Below, in pieces: positions 11,729 through 21,378 of a stretch of DNA of 64,000 nt; position 1 is the stretch's first letter; every line of letters starts with the position of its first letter. The DNA is from Cordilura impudica (taxonomy: Eukaryota > Arthropoda > Insecta > Diptera > Scathophagidae), in contig OY821518.1 in the NCBI GenBank assembly GCA_963682025.1, positions 9,662,090 through 9,726,089 on the forward strand. The letters run 5' to 3'. The notes beneath the pieces were generated by a model, which saw nothing but the letters and a program-made list of their open reading frames with translations, did no database searches and was not told the DNA's origin. The position numbers and the translations under genes were made by a program.

Positions 11729-12844
11729 TATAACTATTAAATTTGCAATAATTTAAAAATTTGTTTTAATTATTTAATATTATGGTTTCATGTTTTAATA
11801 ATAAAAAAAATTGTTTTGCAGCTGTTTACGTTGACACATGTCTGGTTGTCAGTTTTTGGTTGTATTTTTGTGGAGTATTTTTTTTTTCATTTGCATTAAA
11901 AAGCTGTCATTATGACATTAAATTAAATACTTTTTTTTTACCACAGGGCGATGGTTGTTTTAGTGATGCCTGATGTTTTATTGTAAGCAAAAAATTAACT
12001 TAAAAATTAACTTATAATGCGTTTACAACTCAGGAAAATCTAGTTGATTTTATTTGAAATCTATTTCAAAATCTATACCGTTTACATCTAACTTTTTTGA
12101 CATTTTGTGGGATTTTGTTTCCACAACAACAGCTGATTAAAATAAAACATATAAACTAGAAATACCAAAAATAAACAAAACAAGAGGAAAATGGAAATAT
12201 GGAAAATTCTAAAAAGGAACAGATTTTATAATTATCAGAAATGAAAGAAGCACAAGCTGAAATAGAAATTTTGCGAAAAAAAAACATCAGTATTTGTTAT
12301 ATGTATTGTTTGAACAACAAAAACAAATGCATTTTGCACAATTATTATATAGCAGATCGGAATGGGAACATATAAGTATAAAAATTATAACTTTTCAATT
12401 ATTAAATATTTTTTCATTATAGACTCATTTTTATTAATAATTAATATTTTATTTCCTTTTTATTCAACTTGTTTGCTTTTGTTTTTGTTTTTAAATGTAA
12501 ATTTTTAAGTCACTGCGTTGTAATTTTCTACTACAATATTAAAAAACACAGTAGTATCATTTGGTAGTGCCCAAGTTTGACAAATCTAGTAACGAGATAG
12601 ATTTTGTTTTGTATGGGAAATCTTGCAAAAATGAGTTAGATTTCGCTCGAAATCTCGTATATACTAGATTTTGCTTAGATGTAAACACACTATTAATCCA
12701 GATGGAATATGCAAAATAATAACAAACACAGTTGTTTTTCAAGCTTATTTTCTTTTAATTTGATTTATAGATATTACATATGAAAATACAAGTAATGCAT
12801 TGTTTTTTCTGCGAAATTTAATTTAACAAAAATTATACTACAAT
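11729..12844. other. RWDD4 upstream region with a degenerate MITE-like repeat
   Basis: Bases 12011-12696 are bounded by imperfect inverted repeats of about 45 bp (left TAATGCGTTTACAACTCAGG, right, reversed, TAATAGTGTGTTTACATCTA). This suggests an old MITE. A short frame starting at about 12199 (MENSKKEQI) is broken by stops. The last 4 bases before 12849 are the target duplication of the LTR element. Confidence 0.45.
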
Positions 12845-12848
12845 ACTT
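12845..12848. other. target-site duplication, left copy (ACTT)
   Basis: ACTT directly precedes the first base of the left LTR and is repeated at 25669-25672 after the right LTR. It shows that everything between integrated as one unit. Confidence 0.88.
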
Positions 12849-14946
12849 TGTTGCTCTCTCCTGTCAGAGCATTTTGTATTGATAATTTTGACCGCCTAGC
12901 TCAGGACGTCAGGGGGGGTGCGACCGATCAAACACAAAAAAGGAGGGCAGAACAATAAAATTTATACTACAAAAAAAACTCAAACTATACATACTATCAA
13001 GTTAAAAAAAAAAAAACACTAACAATCAATACTACAAAAAAAATGTACATAAAAAAAAACCTGTGTAAAGGGCTTAAATAAACGGATGGACAAAAGCTGA
13101 CAATATTTGAACTAACAGACATTTCTTGGGACAAAAGGCGTTATATGTCCCCTAGTTGCCCACCCTACCATGGTAACATTAAGTAACGATTAAAATGCTA
13201 CCCCACAAATAACACTGGTCACCTACATACTTACATTAACACACACTTACAACTTTAGACCGACATTGTCTCACTTAATGTCAACCAGAATAAAGCATTT
13301 TAAATCGATGTATATTAATTTATTAGCTTAACAAAAAAAATAAAAAAAATGGCAAGAAAACTTACTGATAAATATATTTTTTTTTCTAACCAACTAACTT
13401 ATAAAAAAATGGTATATATAAAAGAACTAACTAAGAAAACTTATTACTATAAAAACATACAAACAAAAACGTTAAACACCTAATTCCCACAAATAACAGC
13501 CACAAAAGCCGTTGACACAAAAACTCGGCCTTTTTATTATTTAATACGTTCGCGAATGCCTATATGAGAGAGCTCTCTTATACGTCCTATAATTTGGAGT
13601 TCCAATTACCCAGCGCGTTTCCGTAAACACCACAAAAAACAATTATTTTAGGGATCACAAAAAAAAATTATCACATAATTAATATTAACGAAAAACTAAT
13701 CTAAATCTTACTAATCTCTTTTAACTACTTATTTTCAATAATAATTTACAATTCAGCACTTATTATATTTTTTTTTTCAATATGATTTTAATATACACTA
13801 AAACCGTTTTTTTTTTTTTTTTTTTAAATCCGGAGCGCTTCACTTGCTTTATCATAAAGTAATATACAACACAACACAATTGAACGGACTCACCAAAACA
13901 TCTCCAATGAGCACCTTTTCGGATTTAACCTCTGCGGCACCTCGGCTAACCGCTTCTTCACTAATACTGTGACTCGATTACCACAAAATCTGCAATTCTT
14001 TGCTTCAATATTTTTTTTTTTTTTTTTTGCTGGCTGGATTTTTTTTTTCTGTAGCCTTAATGTGTTACAGACCCACCAGAAATATGTGGACTACAACCAC
14101 CGAATCACAGGTAAACTTAGCAGGACCTGACACTTGCGGCAATGCGGTTGTAGTCCCTACGCCACTACTCTTCTCCTTGGATGCACTGAGCCTATTCATG
14201 AAGATTAAAATTCTAAATTTTCTGACCAAAAATTAGATTCCTTATCAACGCTTACCCGCTCCAATTGTGTGAATCCTACAATCGTTCTTCTCCCAAAAAC
14301 GCTTCTTTTCCTGAATGGCTTGCTCCGGCTTGGCTTATAGCAACACAGGTCGTTGCTTGTGTATAGTTTTGGCAGTAATAAATTGCCGTGCAAATTAATT
14401 TCAAAGCCAAGCCGAATTTAAACACAATTCAGCCACTATTAAAACCCGAATATTAAAACCTCTATCGGCATCTTATCGCTATCTTATTCTACCCTATATC
14501 TATGCCTACCAATCTTACTCTAACCTATTGCCTTTAATTTTCGAACTAAATCTAACAGTTCCCCAAGTTCAATAAACTGTGCCTTTTGGCCTTGAAAACA
14601 ATAGCCATAGGTCAACAAACTCTAAATGTTTGGCCTTGGAAACATATATTTTTTATTTATTATATTAAATTATTAGTTGCCATTTTTTTCTTTAATTTTC
14701 TCTACCATTTAGGCCATTTTCATAAGCCAAAACATACATTTAAGCCATCTGTCTTACCAGGCGCTCATCCAAAATAGAACATAACCGTTATTTTCATTTC
14801 TATTGTTTATTTCTTCATTATACTTGCTTTATTTTTCCCTTACATTTTCTCTATTCTAATTCTTATTCATAAATACACAGCTGTTCATAACCGTCTGTGA
14901 AGTTATCAAGCGATCACCAACAAATTCGCCACTACTCACCGCTACA
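12849..14946 (-). repeat. 3' LTR of the DDB1-carrying retrotransposon
   Basis: Virtually identical to 23570-25668 (one extra T in the other copy near 24491). In element orientation it begins TGTAGCGGTG and ends GAGAGCAACA. Several open frames of 60-80 codons occur identically in both LTRs, but they cross T-rich runs and look non-coding. Just upstream in element sense is GAAAATCGAAAGA (14961-14949), the only candidate polypurine tract; it is weak. Confidence 0.95.
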
Positions 14947-15362
14947 AATCTTTCGATTTTCAATGCCCGTCCGCCGAAAAGTGAAAGAGCGGTTAAACTT
15001 ATTATAATTTTTTCAGCCCAACGTAGGCAAACGCCCACACCCTGAGATTAAGAGTCTCATGCTCTACCCCACTCTAGCCGGGCAATACCTCTCACACCAA
15101 TACCCCCATCTGGCATCGCCAAAAACGCTTATATACCAATAAACCCAACCCTGTTTGCAATCCTATTTTCCGAACACTCCCTCAATTTGACAATCTGGCT
15201 ATCACTTCCTACTACCTAACCAACCATCTGCTACATACACGCTGTCGGTCATATAAAGCTGGTTCCTGATCTTCACTTAAATCTATCAAAAAAACATAAA
15301 TATTGCACAGATTTTGTTCCAATTTGGTTTGTGCATGTTTTTGCAATTGACTTTACCATTAA
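14947..15362. other. insert-to-LTR junction region with a mini-me scrap
   Basis: Between the 3' LTR and the DDB1 fragment. Bases about 15249-15358 match, in reverse orientation, the middle of the family-1 dispersed repeat (CCTGATCTTCACTTAAATCT and the following ATATTGCAC and TTTTTGCAA...GACTTTACCA words). No coding sequence. A repeat scrap directly abutting the DDB1 3' break suggests that the captured sequence was already chimeric, or that template switching occurred. Confidence 0.55.
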
Positions 15363-16379
15363 TAACAACCACCATCAATTTTTGTTTCAGCAACTTGTGT
15401 CAATTTTACATCATGGTAACGGAATATAATGATACGTCCCACAGTGGGTTCAGGTTCATCGGCATATCGCAGAGCAATGGAGACGACATAATACGAGTTT
15501 TGATCGTCACCCAACTGGGCGGACATAATTGACATTATAGATTTGGAGGGCATAAATTGATGGGCATGTAAAACTTCAAAGGTATTTTGATCAATAATCA
15601 AAAGATTACTTACTTCCAGCTCTTGACCGATCTCAGCACTTGTGGTTGATGTGTTTCCAGCTTGGGAACAATATTAGAGGCATATGTTATATTTTGAGCT
15701 TGTGTAGAAGCACTGGGATTAACATAGTGGCTTCAGTTTCAACATTATCTTGTTTCCACGCTATTTTCATAAATTCTTTGTCACGTAGATTGATTTCATG
15801 GGTCTTAACATGGCGACCATCATTATCTTTATGCATTCCAATAATTGTAGGATTTATGCAGCCATAAAGAAATTCCACATCATATACATTAAGTTCATCC
15901 ATTCTTAAATTATTTACTTTCAGTTCACTGGTTTCTTTGTCCAATGGTATAATAGTAAATAGACCCATATATAGACACATGCCAATAACACGAGCTTTAG
16001 GATCTATTACAGCCATTACGCCGCCATCGGTTGGTGGACTATATTGCTGCGACACCTTACCATGTGCTTTTGTAATGACACTTATTTGATCACCAATGAT
16101 ACGACATTCTAAAATCATAACATTGTAACGATGAGTGAGAATAAATAATAAATCCTTTTTGCTATCCTGTGGACGAAAATTTTTCATTACAGTGATCTGA
16201 CCATATATGTCAACTTCCTTGAGAGGCCGCAGACCTTCTGGTGTGACTAAATCAATTTCCAACTGACTATTACGGGCAATAATCAAATTGAGGTCTGTAG
16301 GGGAAGTAAAGTTTCCGGTAACACAAGCTACTACAGCTGTTGGCTTTTGTGCCGTGACCACATAGTGATATTGCGACAT
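15363..16379 (-). pseudogene. DDB1: captured DDB1 (piccolo) coding fragment inside the retrotransposon
   Basis: The minus strand reads the start of DDB1, the large WD40-type scaffold of CUL4 ubiquitin ligases and nucleotide-excision repair. The native ATG at 16379 opens 230 codons. The first 223 match the DDB1 N-terminus (MSQYHYVVTAQKPTAVVACV..., then SKDLLFILT-, VEFLYGC- and GRHVKT-type signatures of propeller A). At about 15711 the sequence jumps, within the short text CCCAGTGC, to a segment corresponding to roughly residue 765 of human DDB1 (SASTQAQ...). About 540 codons are missing and the frame shifts. A second shift of one base near 15658 leads into ELEVSNLLIIDQNTFEVLHA (15629 onward), and the match stops after GGCY at about 15363. 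No introns interrupt it. It lies sense to gag-pol. Full DDB1 (about 1140 aa) is not encoded. Residue numbers are approximate. Confidence 0.9.
15687..16379 (-). CDS. open frame: DDB1 N-terminal 223 aa plus 7 novel residues
   Basis: The still-open part of the captured DDB1 fragment. It begins at the native DDB1 ATG with good fly context (CAAAATG), runs 223 codons of propeller-A sequence with no stop, and ends after LLHKLKI read out of frame past the deletion junction. If translated it would be an incomplete beta-propeller, probably unstable, but it could bind some DDB1 partners. There is no evidence that it is expressed. In the element it sits where an env or other downstream frame would be, so expression would need a spliced or separate transcript. 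Confidence 0.5.
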   Translation of the reverse strand: MSQYHYVVTAQKPTAVVACVTGNFTSPTDLNLIIARNSQLEIDLVTPEGLRPLKEVDIYGQITVMKNFRPQDSKKDLLFILTHRYNVMILECRIIGDQISVITKAHGKVSQQYSPPTDGGVMAVIDPKARVIGMCLYMGLFTIIPLDKETSELKVNNLRMDELNVYDVEFLYGCINPTIIGMHKDNDGRHVKTHEINLRDKEFMKIAWKQDNVETEATMLIPVLLHKLKI

Positions 16380-17853
16380 TTTGTAGTATATTCACTTTCA
16401 AAAAAAATATTTATGCAGTCTGGTGATCACGAATATAAAATTAAAGCCGTGCCAACCCCCACTAAAACTGAAGCGTCTGGAATGAGTCTTGGATCGAACT
16501 GTGCTGAGGCCATACTTGTAATGGATGTGGGAAAAAGCAACCAAATTTAAGTGGTATCGCATCGAAATTGTTGCTTGAATATCTAAAGTACCACTTTTAG
16601 TAAAGTCATTATACTCTAACCACTACCACATTTCTTTGGATTTTAATCAATACAACTTGGATTAAAACAAATCACATGAAATCGTAAGTAAACCCTATGT
16701 ATATATTTTCCAATCCAACTAAACTTTCTTTACTTCTCTTATAAATTCCAAATAACATCGAACGCACTTATGTGCAATAAACTTGAACGTTGCTACTCAT
16801 AAATACATCGTGCCATGTACTACCCGCACTATTCGCAACACAAAACAAAATTTTAACTATAAAATTGAGCAAGTGGTACTCCACCCAACAGTGGGTGATA
16901 CCTCCAAGTAACCCACACTACAACTATGAGATACATACTTGCAGGTGGATCAATGAATTAAATTTCAAATTCAACTTTTCTTTTTCTTATATCGCCAATT
17001 ATCAAAAAAAACTTAAAATAACTTTGTTTTAACCCTTGTCCTTTTAACTACCAAAAAAAAATAATATAACCCTAACTACCTACATACGGTGGTAAAAAAA
17101 ACACACCGAGAGGACATATTTTCCACAAAACATAAATAACAACAACTACAAAAACACGTACAGGTACCAAAAAAAACAACAATAACACATGTTATTTGCC
17201 AGCAAATTTTTCATTTGATAGTGTAAAATAATTCTAGCTGTTTTAGTCTCTCAAACAATACATAACATTTAGCTAATTATTTCAAACTATTTTCTTCTCT
17301 TTTCAGACTGTCAATGAGTGGATAATCACGCCTACCCATCAATGTTCCCATATAACATTACTGGATTTCGATGAGACTAAAGGTAGCTTCAGTATACGAG
17401 GGTAGTTTCACAATTTTCCATATTTATAAAGAATTTTAAAATAATAGTTTTATATTTGTTTTCAGGTACGCCCAACTAAAGGATAACCTACGACGTGGAT
17501 ACTTATTGCACGGAATTACATTGCGGGAAGTATTTTAATTATAAAAATTTAGCTCAGAATACGGTACTTAAAAAAAATCTATTGTTTCAGGTACAAAATA
17601 AATATCACAGACTATATGCGGTTTAGATTTCAACTAACCCTAAAGGAATTTACACCTGCAATAAAAATATCACAGACTAATAATTAAAAAAAATTATCTA
17701 AGGACTCCACAAACAAACAAATCTCAGCAAATAATCTCAATAATAATTAATAAACGGGACAGCACACACAGGCAAATAAAATATAATTAAACTAAAAAAA
17801 TATTGCACCATAATTGTAAGTATTGCTGTTCATTCAAAAACTATTATCACGAC
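16380..17853. other. captured non-viral region between pol and DDB1
   Basis: No retroviral frame is recognisable. The part next to DDB1 (16380-16560) is open on both strands over short distances: plus frame from 16413, minus frame 16513-16427 encoding MASAQFDPRLIPDASVLVGV... of 28 aa. I cannot choose between them. The remainder is AT-rich with intron-like composition, apart from the plus-strand exon-like blocks listed separately at 17307-17633. Confidence 0.5.
17307..17633 (+). pseudogene. two or three exon-like blocks of an unidentified host gene, antisense to the element
   Basis: On the plus strand, a polypyrimidine tract ending TTTTCAG is followed by an open block (17307-17402) reading TVNEWIITPTHQCSHI... 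to SFSIRG. Then come a GGTAGTTT donor, a 64-base AT-rich intron ending TTGTTTTCAG, and a second block (about 17466-17528) reading YAQLKDNLRRGYLLHGITLR. A GTATTT donor and a TTGTTTCAG acceptor allow a short last block (17591-17626) ending VQNKYHRLYAV and a stop. Phases match across both junctions. I do not recognise the protein. The introns are retained because they run opposite to the element's transcript. The third block is doubtful, because its TATCACAGACTAT text recurs nearby at 17667. Confidence 0.4.
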
Positions 17854-20800
17854 CTACTGCTTTAAATCTTTTGCATGGAAAATTCCCAACTTAGTTCCTT
17901 TAAGTGTTTCGATCTCGTACATATTATTGCCAACGATATTTAGTACCCTACACTTTCTAAATTTTGGCGCGAATTTGGCATTAAAGTTTTTCTTAAAGTC
18001 GCTTTGCACAAAGTTTCTCACAAATAATTCTTGTCCAGGTATAAAATTTACCTCCCTGCTGCGTTTATTATATTGCCGTTCACTTTTCTCATAGGCTTTG
18101 TGTAAATTATTTTTGATTGTTTCCCTCATCAATTGCAGATTATCATTCCTCTCAATTATTTCTATTTCTGCGTCCCCTAATGATTTCAGCTTGCTGGCCA
18201 ATGCATAATCTGTACCACTACCAAACATTTGCTGGCCAAATAATGCCATATATGGACTCATACCAATAGCTTCATGTCGTGCGCTTCGTAACGCACACTC
18301 TATCTCCGTGAGATGTACATCCCAATCACGATGATCACCATCAAGGTAAGCTCTTATGCCGGCAATAACGGATTGATTAACCCTCTCTGAGGCGTTCGAT
18401 TGCGGGGCATACACGGCGGTCCTAATGTGGTTAATTTTAAATGATGAAATCATTTGCTGGAATTCCTGTGAAACAAACTGTTTACCGTTGTCAGAGTGAA
18501 TGATTTCAGGTGTGCCAAATGTATGAAATACATACGTAACTAAGAACTCTACTACCTGTTTTGACGTGGCTTCTTTCATTGGTTTCAAAAATACAAACTT
18601 TGAAAAGTGATCTAACACGACAAATACATAAGCATTACCACACTTCGAGCGCGGATATTTACCTAAGAAATCTATATATAACTTTTGAAATGGGCGGTAA
18701 GTAATCACTTCATTTCCCATTCTTGGTCGCATTTCAAAATTTGATGATTTTGTTTCTTTACAGATTCTACAATTATTTACGTATCTCTTCACATATGATG
18801 CCATTTTGGGCCAATAATAAAATTGTCTTAAACGGGACAGAGTTTTAGCAATTCCCCCATGAGATGCGGTTTCCATATCATGTGCTTTAGCTATCATGGT
18901 CGTTATTAAATTATCTGGTACCCACAATTTCCACTCCAGACCACTGTCATCGCGAGCAAATGAGGTTTTCTTATAAATTATACCATTGTCCACTTTTAGG
19001 TCTGGTAAGCGACTTTTATTTGCCTCATATGTTTTTATTAATTCCTTATAATCTTCTGAATCAAATTCACTTGTTTCAAAACCTACTAACTCTATTTCCT
19101 CCACAGTAAACTCTTCAACTGATCGTGACAACATGTCAGCAACTATATTTTCGGATCCTTTCCTATGTTCGATCTGGAAATTAAAAGCTTGTAGCTGCAG
19201 AGACCAACGAGCTAAACGTCCACTCAGATCTTTGAGTGTCATGAGCCATTTTAAGCTGGCATGATCAGTTATAATTGTGAATGGCATTAATTCTACGTAA
19301 GGTCTAAATCTTTTAACAGCTAGTACGGCCGCCAAACACTCTTTTTCCGTCACTGTGTAGTTTTGTTGAGCCCCATTCAGTTTTTTCGAGAAAAACGCTA
19401 TTGGTCTATCCAGATTTTCGTCGTCCCTCTGGAATAGCACAGCTCCAACGCCAATGTGTGAAGCATCACATTGAATAAAGTATGGTTTCTTAAAATCAGG
19501 ATGTACCAATACCGGAGCCGTTGTCAACGCTCTCTTCAGTTGTCTGAATGCTACCAACGCTTCTTTTGTCATCAGTAACTTCATACCCTTTTTCAAGGTG
19601 TCACTAAGTGGTGCGGATATGCTCGCAAAGTCCTTGATGAACCTACGGTACCATCCTGCTGTTCCTAAGAAACTTCTAACTTGTTTTGGGGTCTTTGGTA
19701 TTGGAATATTTTCTATCGCCTCAATCTTTTTCGGGTCTGTTCGTAAGGTCCCTCCTCCAATCACAAATCCCAGGTAACGTAACTCTTTAAAACAAAATAC
19801 GCTTTTTTCCATACCAATGGTTAAATTAGCCTTTCTTAAACATAGTGCAACCTCTTCTAATAGTTCCATATGCGAGGCAAAATCTTTGGATATGATGAGT
19901 AAGTCATCCAGATAAATAAAGACATTGTTCTTCAACCTTTGCGGTATCACTCGGTCCATTAGACGACATAACCGTTGAGCCGCATTACATAGGCCGAATG
20001 GCATTACGGTGTACTGATAGTGAGGCCTGCCGGGTATCGTAAATGCCGTTAGTTCTTTGCATTTTGGCTCTAAGTCTATCTGCCAAAAAGCAAACTTAAG
20101 ATCTACACTGCTGATGTAAATTGTCTCATCAATCCTGCTCAGAATCCCCTCGATATTCTGTATTGGGTAAGCGTCTTTGACGGTAAGATCATTCAGCTTA
20201 CGGGCATCCAAACATACCCGATTTTTACCTGGCTTGCAGACAAGGGTAACCCTGTTGTTCCACGGGCTTTCACTCATTTCAATTACTCCTAGCTCTAACA
20301 TTTTGTCTACTTCTTCGTACAGAAGCTCCTGAACTTTGACAGAAACCGGATAATGTCGTTCCTTGAATGGGACTGAATCAGGACTTAACTGGATATTATG
20401 TTTTTCAAGGTCAGTTTTTCCCAAACCATCATTTTCAAAAGTTTTAAATAATTTTTTTATTTTGCTTAGATGATGTTGCTGCTCATCAGTTAACTTATGT
20501 TGCTCTATTTCCTGTTTATTTACCGTTGGCATATCTAAAGCTATTTTGTTTATGTCTATTTCATCTACATTTAAGACATCTGGAGCCAAACTGAATATTC
20601 GCCAAAAATCGATGCCGAAATACGCAGTTTGCTCTAATGATGGGCACAGATAAAATGTTATCATGTGTTCCTGTCCACGATAATTAACTGGAAGTATAAT
20701 TTTTCCGCAAACTTTGTGTGATCGGCCAGCAGCTGTTTTTACAGTAGAGTTAAATCTATTCGCTATAACTCCTAAATCTCTTAGCAATTCAAAACAATTT

Positions 20801-21378
20801 TTTCCTAACAGACTCACCGAAGCTCCTGTATCTAATAATCCTTTTACCTCTTTGTTCTTTACAGATACTGTCGAAAAAACTCTAGGATCATCGTTATCTA
20901 CTGCATCTACAGATGACGTCACTAATTTTCTCGTACATCTTCGTTTTTTGTATCGGTTTCTGGCTTTTTCGACTTTTGGCGTAAGCAACTCTTCATTTTG
21001 AAAATCATCATCAAATATTCGATTCCTAACTTCTATATAATGCTTTAACCTATCTTCATATGACTTATGGCTTCTACTTTTACTAATATTGGGTATTATT
21101 TTATCTTTCTTAATCCTATTATTTAAAATTAAAACACTATTATCTTCCTTTACAGGCCAGTTCTCTTCCGTATTGGTTCCTACACTTATGGCATGGCGGA
21201 CGTTTGAGTGGAGCGTGACTCGCCCGCATTTGTCATGCTCCTCCGTGAGTTTTCCGGATTGCATCTTGGACATTTCGGAGTCACTGTATTTTCCAACCCA
21301 CACTTGAAACAGAAGATGTTGCGTTTCGTTGCCTCGCACTCCATATAAGTGTGTCCAGCCAGTTTGCAGTTCCAGCAT
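17854..21378 (-). CDS. pol: pol polyprotein (PR-RT-RNase H-IN), 1174 aa
   Basis: A continuous frame with the Ty3/gypsy domain order. The aspartic protease has KGLLDTGASVSLLG (catalytic DTG at about residue 183). Reverse transcriptase follows at about 360-560, with the catalytic YLDD at about 489. RNase H comes next (IQCDASHIGVGAVLF, about 640; TDHASL). The integrase has an H...H...C..C zinc domain (about 840-885) and D,D35E residues in YIDFLG (about 901), HSDNGKQF (about 961) and NASERVNQS (about 995). Length and motifs are complete, so the enzyme should be functional. The frame overlaps gag by 193 bases and is offset by -1 relative to it, which fits programmed -1 frameshifting as in other gypsy elements. 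The ATG at 21378 is probably not used independently. Confidence 0.96.
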   Translation of the reverse strand: MLELQTGWTHLYGVRGNETQHLLFQVWVGKYSDSEMSKMQSGKLTEEHDKCGRVTLHSNVRHAISVGTNTEENWPVKEDNSVLILNNRIKKDKIIPNISKSRSHKSYEDRLKHYIEVRNRIFDDDFQNEELLTPKVEKARNRYKKRRCTRKLVTSSVDAVDNDDPRVFSTVSVKNKEVKGLLDTGASVSLLGKNCFELLRDLGVIANRFNSTVKTAAGRSHKVCGKIILPVNYRGQEHMITFYLCPSLEQTAYFGIDFWRIFSLAPDVLNVDEIDINKIALDMPTVNKQEIEQHKLTDEQQHHLSKIKKLFKTFENDGLGKTDLEKHNIQLSPDSVPFKERHYPVSVKVQELLYEEVDKMLELGVIEMSESPWNNRVTLVCKPGKNRVCLDARKLNDLTVKDAYPIQNIEGILSRIDETIYISSVDLKFAFWQIDLEPKCKELTAFTIPGRPHYQYTVMPFGLCNAAQRLCRLMDRVIPQRLKNNVFIYLDDLLIISKDFASHMELLEEVALCLRKANLTIGMEKSVFCFKELRYLGFVIGGGTLRTDPKKIEAIENIPIPKTPKQVRSFLGTAGWYRRFIKDFASISAPLSDTLKKGMKLLMTKEALVAFRQLKRALTTAPVLVHPDFKKPYFIQCDASHIGVGAVLFQRDDENLDRPIAFFSKKLNGAQQNYTVTEKECLAAVLAVKRFRPYVELMPFTIITDHASLKWLMTLKDLSGRLARWSLQLQAFNFQIEHRKGSENIVADMLSRSVEEFTVEEIELVGFETSEFDSEDYKELIKTYEANKSRLPDLKVDNGIIYKKTSFARDDSGLEWKLWVPDNLITTMIAKAHDMETASHGGIAKTLSRLRQFYYWPKMASYVKRYVNNCRICKETKSSNFEMRPRMGNEVITYRPFQKLYIDFLGKYPRSKCGNAYVFVVLDHFSKFVFLKPMKEATSKQVVEFLVTYVFHTFGTPEIIHSDNGKQFVSQEFQQMISSFKINHIRTAVYAPQSNASERVNQSVIAGIRAYLDGDHRDWDVHLTEIECALRSARHEAIGMSPYMALFGQQMFGSGTDYALASKLKSLGDAEIEIIERNDNLQLMRETIKNNLHKAYEKSERQYNKRSREVNFIPGQELFVRNFVQSDFKKNFNAKFAPKFRKCRVLNIVGNNMYEIETLKGTKLGIFHAKDLKQ

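Noticed and set aside
14000..14777. Open frames of 60-80 codons in the LTR, repeated identically at 24722-25499
   Set aside because: They lie inside LTRs, cross poly-T runs and resemble no protein; their identity simply reflects LTR identity.
15363..16379. Resident host DDB1 gene interrupted by separate transposon insertions
   Set aside because: No introns, most of the gene absent, and the shared ACTT duplication with near-identical LTRs indicates a single integrated unit containing the fragment.
16380..17853. env gene of the retrotransposon
   Set aside because: No long frame, signal peptide, cleavage site or membrane segment in element sense; the region looks like host exons and introns.
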